From Haematospirillum jordaniae (GTDB taxonomy: Bacteria > Pseudomonadota > Alphaproteobacteria > Rhodospirillales > Rhodospirillaceae): a DNA stretch of 64,000 nt. Shown one piece after another: positions 52,344-60,440 of the stretch. The notes under the pieces are model-generated. The model had not been told where the DNA came from, made no database searches, and was given only the letters and a program-made list of their open reading frames with translations. Both the position numbers and the translations under genes were made by a program. The stretch is taken from the NCBI RefSeq assembly GCF_001611975.1, contig NZ_CP014525.1:124001-188000 (forward strand), written 5' to 3'. The first letter of the stretch is position 1. The number at the start of each line of letters is the position of its first letter.

Positions 52344-53686
52344 CAGCCTCGCCGCCCTTTCAACTTCGACTTTCTGATAAGCCCTTCATATTGATGTGCC
52401 AACAGATGAGACTGGACCTGCGTAACGGTATCCATAGTCACACTGACAACAATCAGAAGGCTGGTCCCACCAAAGTAAAATGGAACAGCTAAACGTGTAA
52501 TCAGAATCTCGGGCAGAATGGAAATAAAGACAAGATAAAGAGCGCCAACGACCGTTAGACGGGTCAACACGTAATCCATATACTCTGCCGTATTCTTTCC
52601 CGGACGAATGCCCGGAATAAACCCACCGTGCTTCTTCAGATTATCTGCCGTTTCATGGGGATTAAAAACAACAGCTGTGTAGAAGAAAGCGAAGAACGCA
52701 ATCAGCGCAGCATATAGCAACATATAAACGGGTTGCCCATGACCAAGCCAACCGACCAGTCCCTGAAGCCAATCAGGTCCACTGCCCGCATAAAAACTGG
52801 CCACAGTTGTAGGCAGCAACAGTATTGAGCTAGCAAAAATGGGCGGTATCACACCTGCAGTATTAATCTTCAATGGCAGGTGCGTACTTTCACCACCATA
52901 CAAACGATTACCTACCTGACGCTTTGGATATTGTATCAGAATACGACGTTGCGCACGTTCCATAAACACAATAAAGGCAATAACGCCAACAGCCATCAAA
53001 AGAAGAACAAGGATCAACAACGGGTGCAATGCCCCAGTGCGGCCCAGCTCCAGAGTAGCAACAAGAGCCTGCGGTAGATTTGCTACAATACCAGCGAAGA
53101 TAATAAGCGAGATACCATTACCAACACCTCTTGCCGTTATCTGCTCTCCCAGCCACATGAGAAACATCGTCCCACCAACAAGGGTCACGACGGTTGTGAA
53201 GCGAAAGAAAAGACCAGGATCAACAACAACAGCGCCACTGCTACCAGTCATGGCCTCAAGACCAGCCGCGATTGCCCAAGCTTGGAACGCTGCAATCACA
53301 ACAGTAAGGTAACGAGTGTATTGATTAATTTTCTTACGACCAGCCTCACCCTCTTTCTTCAGAGCAATCATTGACGGCGCCATTGTCGTCAGAAGCTGAA
53401 GAATAATAGAGGCCGAAATATAAGGCATAATATTAAGAGCAAACAGAGTCATACGGCTGAGGGCACCGCCAGCCAGCATGTCAAACATCCCAAGGATGCC
53501 ACCCTGATTACGGGAAAAAACGTCTGCCAATGCGTGTGGGTCAATGCCAGGCAAAGGAATATACGTGCCGAGACGATACACAATCAGCGCACCCAAGGTG
53601 AACCAAATGCGCTTTTTCAGCTCCGTAGCCTGGGCGAAAACGCCCCAGTTCATATTGGCAGCAAGTTGCTCGGCAGCAGAAGCCAT
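52343..53686 (-). CDS. secY: protein translocase subunit SecY
   Basis: 447-residue channel of the Sec translocon with ten membrane helices. RLGTYIPLPGIDPHAL and NIMPYISASIILQLLTT are the plug and helix-2 regions, LIIFAGIVANLP is helix 5, and QRRILIQYPKRQVGNRLYGGESTHLPLKIN is the long cytoplasmic loop. GFIPGIRPGKNTAEYMDYVLTRLT precedes the last helices. It follows rplO after 136 bases that hold a structured RNA element. Confidence 0.98.
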   Translation of the reverse strand: MASAAEQLAANMNWGVFAQATELKKRIWFTLGALIVYRLGTYIPLPGIDPHALADVFSRNQGGILGMFDMLAGGALSRMTLFALNIMPYISASIILQLLTTMAPSMIALKKEGEAGRKKINQYTRYLTVVIAAFQAWAIAAGLEAMTGSSGAVVVDPGLFFRFTTVVTLVGGTMFLMWLGEQITARGVGNGISLIIFAGIVANLPQALVATLELGRTGALHPLLILVLLLMAVGVIAFIVFMERAQRRILIQYPKRQVGNRLYGGESTHLPLKINTAGVIPPIFASSILLLPTTVASFYAGSGPDWLQGLVGWLGHGQPVYMLLYAALIAFFAFFYTAVVFNPHETADNLKKHGGFIPGIRPGKNTAEYMDYVLTRLTVVGALYLVFISILPEILITRLAVPFYFGGTSLLIVVSVTMDTVTQVQSHLLAHQYEGLIRKSKLKGRRG

Positions 53687-53715
53687 GCGACGCTCCAGGT
53701 ATCAAAAATGTACAA

Positions 53716-53769
53716 CGGGGAGCAGTCTGACACTGGTGCTACCAAAGCACCATCTGCCGACGCTCCCCG
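53716..53769 (-). promoter_or_regulatory. nested hairpins between rplO and secY
   Basis: CGGGGAGC (53716-53723) pairs with GCTCCCCG (53762-53769), enclosing a second stem GGTGCT (53735-53740) with AGCACC (53746-53751). No T-run follows. The position just before secY suggests a site for protein-mediated control or RNA processing that sets secY output relative to the spc ribosomal proteins. Confidence 0.55.
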
Positions 53770-53822
53770 CAAGAGCAGACGATAACCTAGCACAAGGCCA
53801 ACGTCTTATCTTGATCGTGCGA

Positions 53823-54308
53823 TCAGGTCGTCTCGCCTTCGATAACAGGGGCAGCCAACATCACAACCTTGCCACCCAGTTTTTCTACTGCGTCGACAGC
53901 AGAACGGGAAGCACCTGCAACTTCGATGGTTACCTTCGCACTGAAATCACCATGCCCCAGAAGACGAATGCCATCGCGAATACGACGCACAACACCTGCA
54001 GAGACCAGCTTCTCGGCTGTAATAACAGCAGATATATCCAGCTTGCCTGCATCAATTGCTGTCTGGAGACGTCCGAGATTCACTGCAACATAGTCTTTAC
54101 GGAATATATTGGTGAAGCCACGCTTGGGAAGACGACGATAGATAGGCATTTGCCCACCCTCGAAGCCATTGATTGAAACACCTGTACGGGATTTCTGCCC
54201 CTTGACGCCACGGCCACCGGTTTTTCCCTTACCAGAGCCTATACCACGACCAACGCGCATCCGTTTCTTGGTTGCACCTTCGTTATCGCGTAATTGATTT
54301 AACTTCAT
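53823..54308 (-). CDS. rplO: 50S ribosomal protein L15
   Basis: 161-residue large-subunit assembly protein. The Gly-rich N-terminus RVGRGIGSGKGKTGGRGVKGQKSRTG is diagnostic. The C-terminal half is the ribosomal L18e/L15 fold with IEVAGASRSAVDAVEKLGG. It is 72 bases after rpmD and ends the ribosomal part of the spc operon before secY. Confidence 0.97.
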   Translation of the reverse strand: MKLNQLRDNEGATKKRMRVGRGIGSGKGKTGGRGVKGQKSRTGVSINGFEGGQMPIYRRLPKRGFTNIFRKDYVAVNLGRLQTAIDAGKLDISAVITAEKLVSAGVVRRIRDGIRLLGHGDFSAKVTIEVAGASRSAVDAVEKLGGKVVMLAAPVIEGETT

Positions 54309-54380
54309 ATTGAAGGATCCTGTCTTACTAACCCCGGAAACAAGCGAAGACCAAATGCCCCTCGCCTCTTCCGAGTCGGC

Positions 54381-54569
54381 TTACGCCTCTACGACCTTCA
54401 CGAGATGAGCCACCTTGGCAATCATCCCACGCACCGACGGTGTATCTTCCAATACCCGGGTGCGATTGATCTTGTTCAGACCAAGCCCAACCAGAGTTGC
54501 TCTCTGGTCGGCCTTGCGGCCAATCGGGCTTCCTGTCTGCATAACTGTCAGCGTTTTTTTCTGGGCCAT
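54381..54569 (-). CDS. rpmD: 50S ribosomal protein L30
   Basis: 62-residue small large-subunit protein. TVMQTGSPIGRKADQRATL and GLGLNKINRTRVLEDTPSVRGM are the L30 signature. The second ATG (54569) is preferred, although the first lies directly before it. Spacing to rpsE is 12 bases. Confidence 0.96.
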   Translation of the reverse strand: MAQKKTLTVMQTGSPIGRKADQRATLVGLGLNKINRTRVLEDTPSVRGMIAKVAHLVKVVEA

Positions 54570-54581
54570 CATTCCGTCTCC

Positions 54582-55196
54582 TTATTCAGCAGAGGCGGCG
54601 TCTGCCTCAGCAGCACCCGTCATTTCACGACGACTGACGATTTCGCCAACTTTCTTATTACGCTTTGCAGCAACCATCCGCGGGCTCTCAAGATTTGCTA
54701 ATGCAGCAAACGTAGCCCTGATCATGTTGTAAGGGTTGGTAGAACCAACACACTTGGCAACAATATCTTGGACACCCATAGTCTCAAACACTGCACGCAT
54801 CGGACCGCCGGCAATGATGCCGGTACCCGCAGGAGCAGATCTCAAAACAACATGGCCGGCACCAAAGTGACCGGAAATATCATGGTGCAAAGTGCGCCCT
54901 TCACGCAAGGGAACGCGAACCAAGCCGCGCTTCGCTCTTTCACTGGCCTTGCGAATAGCCTCAGGAACCTCACGGGCCTTGCCCGTGCCAAACCCGACAC
55001 GGCCTTTGCTGTCACCAACAACAACGACCGCAGCAAAGCCAAAACGACGGCCACCTTTGACCACTTTGGCAACACGATTAATAGATACAAGCTTGTCGGT
55101 GAACTCATCCTCGCGCTCACGCTCCGGAGCACGATCGCGATCACGACGATCACGACGCTCCTGAGAGGAGCGTTCAGCAGTGGGGGTACGTGCCAT
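54582..55196 (-). CDS. rpsE: 30S ribosomal protein S5
   Basis: 204-residue protein of the decoding-fidelity centre. The S5 double-stranded RNA-binding domain has VSINRVAKVVKGGRRFGF and VVVVGDSKGRVGFGTGKARE, followed by the C-terminal domain with AGTGIIAGGPMRAVFETMGV. The N-terminus is an Arg/Asp/Glu-rich extension of about 30 residues, and the protein is about 40 residues longer than E. coli S5. It follows rplR after 12 bases. Confidence 0.97.
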   Translation of the reverse strand: MARTPTAERSSQERRDRRDRDRAPEREREDEFTDKLVSINRVAKVVKGGRRFGFAAVVVVGDSKGRVGFGTGKAREVPEAIRKASERAKRGLVRVPLREGRTLHHDISGHFGAGHVVLRSAPAGTGIIAGGPMRAVFETMGVQDIVAKCVGSTNPYNMIRATFAALANLESPRMVAAKRNKKVGEIVSRREMTGAAEADAASAE

Positions 55197-55208
55197 CTCG
55201 ACTATCCT

Positions 55209-55571
55209 TTAGAACGAAAGTCCGCCTTCACGCGCCGCATCCGCCAGAGCTTTCACCCGGCCGTGGAACACATAGCCCCCACGATCGAACACGACATCTT
55301 TAACGCCGGCTTCAAGAGCCCGCTCGGCCACCAGTTTGCCCACAGCAGCGGCAGCTACTGTATCGGCACCGGTTTTCAAATGCTCACGCAATCCTTTGTC
55401 CAAGGTCGAGGCAGCAACAAGGGTACATCCCTTGGCATCGTCAATAACTTGAGCATAGATATGCTTGGATGAGCGGAAAACCGAAAGGCGCAAACGCCCG
55501 GCGGCCTTCTTCCTGAGCTGATACCGCACGCGATCGCGGCGGCGCTCGAAAAGAGACAAATTTTTCGCCAT
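55209..55571 (-). CDS. rplR: 50S ribosomal protein L18
   Basis: 120-residue 5S rRNA-binding protein. RVRYQLRKKAAGRLRLSVF and RSSKHIYAQVIDDAKGCTL are the family N-terminal blocks, and VVFDRGGYVFHGRVKALADA ends the domain. It works with L5 in assembling the central protuberance. Confidence 0.97.
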   Translation of the reverse strand: MAKNLSLFERRRDRVRYQLRKKAAGRLRLSVFRSSKHIYAQVIDDAKGCTLVAASTLDKGLREHLKTGADTVAAAAVGKLVAERALEAGVKDVVFDRGGYVFHGRVKALADAAREGGLSF

Positions 55572-55583
55572 TTCCGTTCGCCT

Positions 55584-56120
55584 TTACTTCTTCTTGCCTT
55601 CCTTACGCAGAATCTGCTCGCCAACATACTTGACGCCCTTACCCTTATAGGGCTCTGGCGGACGGTATGCGCGAATCTCAGCAGCGACCTGGCCAACAAC
55701 TTGTTTGTCCATACCACTGATCTCGATCTGTGTCGGCTGCGGAGCCTTAATTACGACATTATCCGGGATCGGGAAGATCACATCATGCGAGAAACCAAGG
55801 GCAAGCTGAAGATTCTTACCCTGCACCGCAACCTTGTAACCAACACCTACCACTTCCAGATTCTTCCGGAAGCCCTCTGAGACACCCTTCACCAAGTTGG
55901 CAATACGGGCGCGGGTTGTTCCCCACATCATACGGGAATTCTTGGAATCACCGACAGGAGACACAACAACCTTGCCATCCTGCAGCTTTGCATCAACCAA
56001 GTCGGGCGAGAGAGTGAAACTCAACTCACCAAGCTTCCCTTTAGCTGATACAATGCCATTAGCAATGGTCACAGAAACACCCTGAGGAACTTCAACCGGA
56101 TACTTTCCTACGCGAGACAT
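55584..56120 (-). CDS. rplF: 50S ribosomal protein L6
   Basis: 178-residue protein near the factor-binding stalk. MSRVGKYPVEVPQGV at the start and PDNVVIKAPQPTQIEISGMDKQVVGQ near the C-terminus with RPPEPYKGKGVKY are diagnostic. The ATG at 56120 is preferred; 22 further upstream codons come from the rpsH end. It follows rpsH after 13 bases. Confidence 0.97.
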   Translation of the reverse strand: MSRVGKYPVEVPQGVSVTIANGIVSAKGKLGELSFTLSPDLVDAKLQDGKVVVSPVGDSKNSRMMWGTTRARIANLVKGVSEGFRKNLEVVGVGYKVAVQGKNLQLALGFSHDVIFPIPDNVVIKAPQPTQIEISGMDKQVVGQVAAEIRAYRPPEPYKGKGVKYVGEQILRKEGKKK

Positions 56121-56133
56121 CCAGGCACCCTCC

Positions 56134-56532
56134 TCAGAATACGCGACACAGGACTTCGCCGCCAACATTGGCAAGGCGGGCCTCATGGTCGCTCATCAAC
56201 CCACGCGGGGTTGAGAGAATAGAGATACCGAGACCGTTATAGACCTTAGGAAGATCCTTGATCTTGGAGTAACGGCGCCGACCGGGCGTCGAAACACGGC
56301 TTATTTCCTGAATGACAGGCTTTCCTTCGTGATACTTGAGCTCAACACGAAGCTCCTCAACACCAGGACGAACAACGTAGCGTTCATAACCGCGAATATA
56401 ACCTTCGCGCACCAGAACCTCCAGAACCCCGGCACGCAAGCCGGAGGCGGGGGAAATAACGCTGGATTTCCCTGCACGTTGACCGTTACGGATACGGGTG
56501 ATCATATCACCCACGGGATCAGTCATTGACAT
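56134..56532 (-). CDS. rpsH: 30S ribosomal protein S8
   Basis: 132-residue 16S rRNA central-domain protein. MTDPVGDMITRIRNGQRAGK is the N-terminal signature and RVSTPGRRRYSKIKDLPKVYNGLGISILSTPRG the C-terminal signature. In E. coli S8 also represses the spc operon by binding its mRNA near rplE; whether that exists here is not shown. It follows rpsN after 12 bases. Confidence 0.97.
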   Translation of the reverse strand: MSMTDPVGDMITRIRNGQRAGKSSVISPASGLRAGVLEVLVREGYIRGYERYVVRPGVEELRVELKYHEGKPVIQEISRVSTPGRRRYSKIKDLPKVYNGLGISILSTPRGLMSDHEARLANVGGEVLCRVF

Positions 56533-56544
56533 GGTCTGTCCTCC

Positions 56545-56850
56545 TTACCAGCTTGACTTGACCATGCCAGGGATCTGACCCTGGGACGCCAGGTCGCGCA
56601 AAATAACACGACCCATTCGGAATTTACGGTAAACACCACGCGGGCGTCCCGTAACCTCACAACGATTACGGTAACGTATCGAAGACGAGTTGCGGGGCAA
56701 AGAACTGAGCTTCAGAACAGCAGCCATGCGCTCCTCGGGGGAAGTATCTTTGCCTGAGATCAGAGCTTTCAACGCGGCACGACGGTCAGCATACTGCTTC
56801 ACCATGCGCGCACGTTTTTTATTTTTCTCAACAGAGCTAACTTTCGCCAT
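56545..56850 (-). CDS. rpsN: 30S ribosomal protein S14
   Basis: 101-residue S14 of the long, zinc-free type (no CxxC pairs), as in most proteobacteria. SVEKNKKRARMVKQYADRRA and RCEVTGRPRGVYRKFRMGRV are diagnostic. It lies between rplE (18 bases) and rpsH. Confidence 0.97.
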   Translation of the reverse strand: MAKVSSVEKNKKRARMVKQYADRRAALKALISGKDTSPEERMAAVLKLSSLPRNSSSIRYRNRCEVTGRPRGVYRKFRMGRVILRDLASQGQIPGMVKSSW

Positions 56851-56868
56851 AAAACCTACTCCCCGCCC

Positions 56869-57414
56869 TTACGCCTTGACGAACGGAACCTGGAACTGCT
56901 CAAGCAGAACCCGGGCCTCGTCATCAGTTTTGGCGGTCGTGCAGATGGTGATATCCATACCACGCACCTTGTCGACCTGATCGTAGCTGATCTCAGGGAA
57001 AATAATCTGCTCCTTCAAGCCCATATTATAATTCCCACGACCATCAAAGGCTTTCCCGTTCAAACCGCGGAAATCGCGAACACGAGGAAGGGCAATCGTA
57101 ATAAGACGATCAAGAAACTCATACATCCGATCAGAACGCAAGGTGACCTTGCAGCCAATCACCATACCTTCGCGAAGCTTAAAGCCTGCAATCGACTTTT
57201 TCGAACGCGTAGGAACTGGTTTCTGGCCAGAAATAGCGGTCAAATCGGAAATTGCACCTTCAATTTTTTTCCGATCTTGGGAGGCTTCACCAACCCCCAT
57301 ATTAATGACCACCTTGGTCAACTTGGGAATCTCCATGGGATTGGCGTAACCAAACCTATCCTGAAGAGCCTTACGAATAACCGTGTCATACTGCTCACGA
57401 AGACGCGCAGCCAT
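56869..57414 (-). CDS. rplE: 50S ribosomal protein L5
   Basis: 181-residue protein binding 5S rRNA and P-site tRNA. LTKVVINMGVGEASQDRKKIEGA and PVPTRSKKSIAGFKLREGM plus RDFRGLNGKAFDGRGNYNMG are diagnostic. ATG 57414 is preferred because GAGGAG lies seven bases before it; the longer frame begins with a TTG inside the end of rplX. It follows rplX after 11 bases. Confidence 0.97.
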   Translation of the reverse strand: MAARLREQYDTVIRKALQDRFGYANPMEIPKLTKVVINMGVGEASQDRKKIEGAISDLTAISGQKPVPTRSKKSIAGFKLREGMVIGCKVTLRSDRMYEFLDRLITIALPRVRDFRGLNGKAFDGRGNYNMGLKEQIIFPEISYDQVDKVRGMDITICTTAKTDDEARVLLEQFQVPFVKA

Positions 57415-57425
57415 AGACATTCTCC

Positions 57426-57740
57426 TCAATTCGCTATGACTTCGCCGGACCGCTTTGAAAAGCGAACCTTCGAGCCATCATCGAGGACACGAAAACCAAC
57501 TCGCGTCGCTTTTCCGTCCTTGGGATCAACATGAGCCACGTTGGAAACGTGAATAGAGGCTTCTTTCTCGAGAATACCCCCTTGGCTCGTCTGCGTCGGA
57601 CGCAAGTGACGTTTCACTACGTTAACGCCCTTGACCACAACGCGACCCTCGGAAGGAATAGCACGAATCACCTCACCCTTCTTGCCAGCATCTTTGCCTG
57701 CAAGAACGATAACTGTGTCACCCTTGCGGATCTTCTGCAT
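57426..57740 (-). CDS. rplX: 50S ribosomal protein L24
   Basis: 104-residue assembly initiator protein with a KOW motif: KIRKGDTVIVLAGKDAGKKGEVI at the start, then GVNVVKRHLRPTQTSQGGI and KATRVGFRVLDDGSKVRF. The order rplN-rplX-rplE is standard. Only two bases separate it from rplN. Confidence 0.97.
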   Translation of the reverse strand: MQKIRKGDTVIVLAGKDAGKKGEVIRAIPSEGRVVVKGVNVVKRHLRPTQTSQGGILEKEASIHVSNVAHVDPKDGKATRVGFRVLDDGSKVRFSKRSGEVIAN

Positions 57741-57742
57741 AA

Positions 57743-58111
57743 TTACAGCACCTCCGGGGCAAGCGATATGATTTTCATGTACTTCTTGGCACGCAGCTCG
57801 CGAACAACGGGACCAAAAATACGAGTCCCCACTGGCTCACCCTGCTTATTAATAAGCACAGCAGCATTACGATCAAAGCGGATCATGGTTCCGTCCGCAC
57901 GGCGAACGGGGGCGGCAACGCGCACCACAACGGCAAGCTCCACAGAGCCCTTCTTGACGCGACCCCGGGGTATTGCTCCTGTTACAGAGACCCGGATCAC
58001 ATCGCCGACACTGGCAGCTTTACGCTTGGAACCGCCCAGAACCTTGATGCACCGCACCCGACGCGCGCCGCTATTATCAGCGACATCCAGGCTGGTCTGC
58101 ATCTGAATCAT
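57743..58111 (-). CDS. rplN: 50S ribosomal protein L14
   Basis: 122-residue protein forming part of an inter-subunit bridge. MIQMQTSLDVADNSGARRVRCI at the start and GTRIFGPVVRELRAKKYMKI near the C-terminus are near-invariant signatures. It follows rpsQ after 43 bases. Confidence 0.98.
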   Translation of the reverse strand: MIQMQTSLDVADNSGARRVRCIKVLGGSKRKAASVGDVIRVSVTGAIPRGRVKKGSVELAVVVRVAAPVRRADGTMIRFDRNAAVLINKQGEPVGTRIFGPVVRELRAKKYMKIISLAPEVL

Positions 58112-58154
58112 GGTTTAAATCCTTAAAAGTCAAATTAAACCGGAACCCATGACC

Positions 58155-58394
58155 TTAGTCGGCAGAGTCCGCAAAAAGCTCCCAGCATTTACGCTTGGAG
58201 ACAGGACGACATTCGCGAATACGAACGACATCGCCAACCTTTGCGCGATTGGCCTCATCATGAGCGGCATACTTCTTGGACCGCTTGATGAACTTTTTAT
58301 ACAGCGTGTGCATGAAGCGACGCTCGACTTTAACCACAATGGTCTTATCCATAGCATCACTCACCACCACGCCCTGTAGGATACGCTTGGGCAT
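58155..58394 (-). CDS. rpsQ: 30S ribosomal protein S17
   Basis: 79-residue OB-fold protein of the 16S 5' domain. MPKRILQGVVVSDAMDKTIV, VERRFMHTLYKKFIKRSKKY and RIRECRPVSKRKCW are characteristic. The start is ATG 58394. It follows rpmC after 40 bases. Confidence 0.97.
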   Translation of the reverse strand: MPKRILQGVVVSDAMDKTIVVKVERRFMHTLYKKFIKRSKKYAAHDEANRAKVGDVVRIRECRPVSKRKCWELFADSAD

Positions 58395-58434
58395 AGTCTT
58401 ACTTTTCGCTCCTTATAGCGACAAGCCGGCGATA

Positions 58435-58635
58435 TTACACAGCAGCCTTACGTTCGTGAAGCACTGTTTTAACCCGGGCTATATCTTTTTTAACCTGCCG
58501 CTGACGGGAGGTGTTCTGAAGCTGTCCTGTAGCCTTCTGGAAACGCAGATTAAACTGCTCTTTCTTTAAGCCAACCAAGTGATCAATCAGTTGCTCGGGC
58601 GTCTTGTCACGCAACTCTTTCGCAATGCTCATCAT
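58435..58635 (-). CDS. rpmC: 50S ribosomal protein L29
   Basis: 66-residue helical protein near the peptide exit tunnel, a docking site for trigger factor and SRP together with L23. KELRDKTPEQLIDHLVGLKKEQFNLRFQKATGQLQN is the family signature. Two tandem ATGs are possible starts; the first shares one base with the rplP stop. Confidence 0.96.
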   Translation of the reverse strand: MMSIAKELRDKTPEQLIDHLVGLKKEQFNLRFQKATGQLQNTSRQRQVKKDIARVKTVLHERKAAV

Positions 58636-59054
58636 TACGCCTCTCCACCCAAACGAGTAACGAACTTCGTCTTGATCGGAAGCTTGGCATCAGCCAGTTC
58701 AAGAGCGTGCCGAGCCACATCTTCCGATACGCCATCAATCTCAAACATAACGCGCCCAGGATGAACGCGAGCGACCCAGTATTCAGGCGCACCTTTTCCC
58801 GATCCCATGCGGACTTCAGCAGGCTTCCTGGAAACAGGGAGGTCAGGGAAAATTCTAATCCACACGCGACCTTGGCGCTTCATAGCGCGGGTCACAGCAC
58901 GGCGAGCAGCCTCAATCTGGCGCGCGGTAATACGCTCTGGCTCCAGAGCCTTCAGGCCAAACTGGCCGAAGTTCAGGCTAAATCCACCTTTGGCATTTCC
59001 GTGGATCCTGCCTTTATGCGCCTTGCGGAACTTTGTACGTTTCGGCGAAAGCAT
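58635..59054 (-). CDS. rplP: 50S ribosomal protein L16
   Basis: 139-residue protein near the A-site tRNA. MLSPKRTKFRKAHKGRIHG at the start, GLKALEPERITARQIEAARRA and VWIRIFPDLPVSRKPAEVRMGSGKG are diagnostic, the last containing the arginine-hydroxylation region. It follows rpsC after 36 bases. Confidence 0.98.
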   Translation of the reverse strand: MLSPKRTKFRKAHKGRIHGNAKGGFSLNFGQFGLKALEPERITARQIEAARRAVTRAMKRQGRVWIRIFPDLPVSRKPAEVRMGSGKGAPEYWVARVHPGRVMFEIDGVSEDVARHALELADAKLPIKTKFVTRLGGEA

Positions 59055-59090
59055 TGTATTCGTCCTTTAGTTCACAGCAGGTGCGACAGC

Positions 59091-59768
59091 TCAACGAGCT
59101 GCCGCCTGCTCCTGGGCACGCCGCTCTTGAGCCATAGGATCGTGCTCAAGAATCTCACCCTTATAGACCCAAACCTTCACACCACAAGCCCCGTAGGTGG
59201 TGAATGCTGTAGCTTGGCCGTAGTCTAAATCCGCTCTCAAGGTATGAAGAGGAACCCGCCCTTCCCGATACCATTCGGTACGAGCAATTTCAGCCCCACC
59301 CAAACGTCCCGAGCTATTTATACGAATCCCTTCAACACCAAGACGCATTGCAGACTGGATCGCACGCTTCATCGCACGGCGAAACGCCACCCGCCGCTCC
59401 AGCTGACTGGTAATGCTTTCCGCAATCAACTGAGCATCTGTCTCCGGCTTGCGAATCTCGACGATATTGAGGTGCACTTCGCTTCCTGTCATCTTCGACA
59501 GATCGCTACGAAGCACCTCAATATCAGATCCTTTCTTCCCGATAACAACACCCGGACGAGCCGTATGTATTGTAATACGCGCCTTCTTGGCAGGACGCTC
59601 AATAATAATACGGGAGATACCTGCTTGATGCAGACGCTTCTTCAGGTACTTGCGAATGCGCAAATCAGCATGCAAAAGATCCGCGTAGTCGCCTTCCGCA
59701 AACCAGCGGCTATCCCAAGTCCTGTTAATACCAAGACGCAAGCCGATCGGATTTACTTTCTGACCCAT
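59091..59768 (-). CDS. rpsC: 30S ribosomal protein S3
   Basis: 225-residue mRNA-entry-channel protein with helicase contribution. The start MGQKVNPIGLRLGINRTWDS and a KH domain with PGVVIGKKGSDIEVLRSDL (GxxG loop) are followed by GVEGIRINSSGRLGGAEIAR, the C-terminal signature. Its ATG shares one base with the rplV stop. Confidence 0.98.
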   Translation of the reverse strand: MGQKVNPIGLRLGINRTWDSRWFAEGDYADLLHADLRIRKYLKKRLHQAGISRIIIERPAKKARITIHTARPGVVIGKKGSDIEVLRSDLSKMTGSEVHLNIVEIRKPETDAQLIAESITSQLERRVAFRRAMKRAIQSAMRLGVEGIRINSSGRLGGAEIARTEWYREGRVPLHTLRADLDYGQATAFTTYGACGVKVWVYKGEILEHDPMAQERRAQEQAAAR

Positions 59769-60148
59769 TATTCAGACTCCTCGCGCTCACGCACCACGAT
59801 TGTAAGGTTCGAGAATGGCTTCAGGATCTTTCCAGTACGTCCACGAGCACGGGCACGCCAGCGCTTCATAACCATCGCCTTACCAACAAAGGCTTCAGCC
59901 ACAACCAGACGATCAACATCAAGTTGGTGGTTGTTCTCCGCATTGGCAATTGCAGACTGCAAAACCTTACGGACCTCGCCAGAAACACGGCGTGCATTGA
60001 ACATCAAGGAAGTCAAGGCTTTCTCGGCACTCAACCCACGAATGGACGACGCAACAACGTTCAGCTTTTGCGGACTGGTCCGTATAGTGGCAGCAAAGGC
60101 ACGGGCCTCATTATCTGCCAACGCACGCGGGGCATTAGGCTTACCCAT
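59768..60148 (-). CDS. rplV: 50S ribosomal protein L22
   Basis: 126-residue protein lining the exit tunnel. TSPQKLNVVASSIRGLSAEKAL, VLQSAIANAENNHQLDVDRL and the beta-hairpin RWRARARGRTGKILKPFSNLTIVV are the L22 signature; the hairpin tip carries macrolide-resistance positions in other species. The start is ATG 60148; the longer frame upstream lies in rpsS. It is one base after rpsS. Confidence 0.97.
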   Translation of the reverse strand: MGKPNAPRALADNEARAFAATIRTSPQKLNVVASSIRGLSAEKALTSLMFNARRVSGEVRKVLQSAIANAENNHQLDVDRLVVAEAFVGKAMVMKRWRARARGRTGKILKPFSNLTIVVREREESE

Positions 60149-60149
60149 G

Positions 60150-60428
60150 TTATTTCCTCTTCGCCTTCTTGTCCGCAGCATGCCCGTAATAAGTACGGGT
60201 TGGCGCAAATTCACCAAACTTGTGACCAACCATATTTTCGGTCACCAGAACGGGGACGAACTTGTGCCCATTGTGGACACCAAACGTAATACCGACAAAC
60301 TGCGGCAGAATGGTCGAGCGCCGAGACCAAGTCTTCACCACCTCATTCCTGCCGGAGCTGCGCACAGCATCGGCTTTCTTCAGCATATAACCGTCGACGA
60401 ACGGTCCCTTCAAAACAGAGCGAGCCAC
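60150..60428 (-). CDS. rpsS: 30S ribosomal protein S19
   Basis: 92-residue head protein that contacts the anticodon-side rRNA with S13. MARSVLKGPFVDGYMLKKAD, VVKTWSRRSTILPQFVGITF and HNGHKFVPVLVTENMVGHKFGEFAPTRTYYGH are near-invariant. It follows rplB after 12 bases. Confidence 0.98.
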   Translation of the reverse strand: MARSVLKGPFVDGYMLKKADAVRSSGRNEVVKTWSRRSTILPQFVGITFGVHNGHKFVPVLVTENMVGHKFGEFAPTRTYYGHAADKKAKRK

Positions 60429-60440
60429 GTCCGTTCTCCG

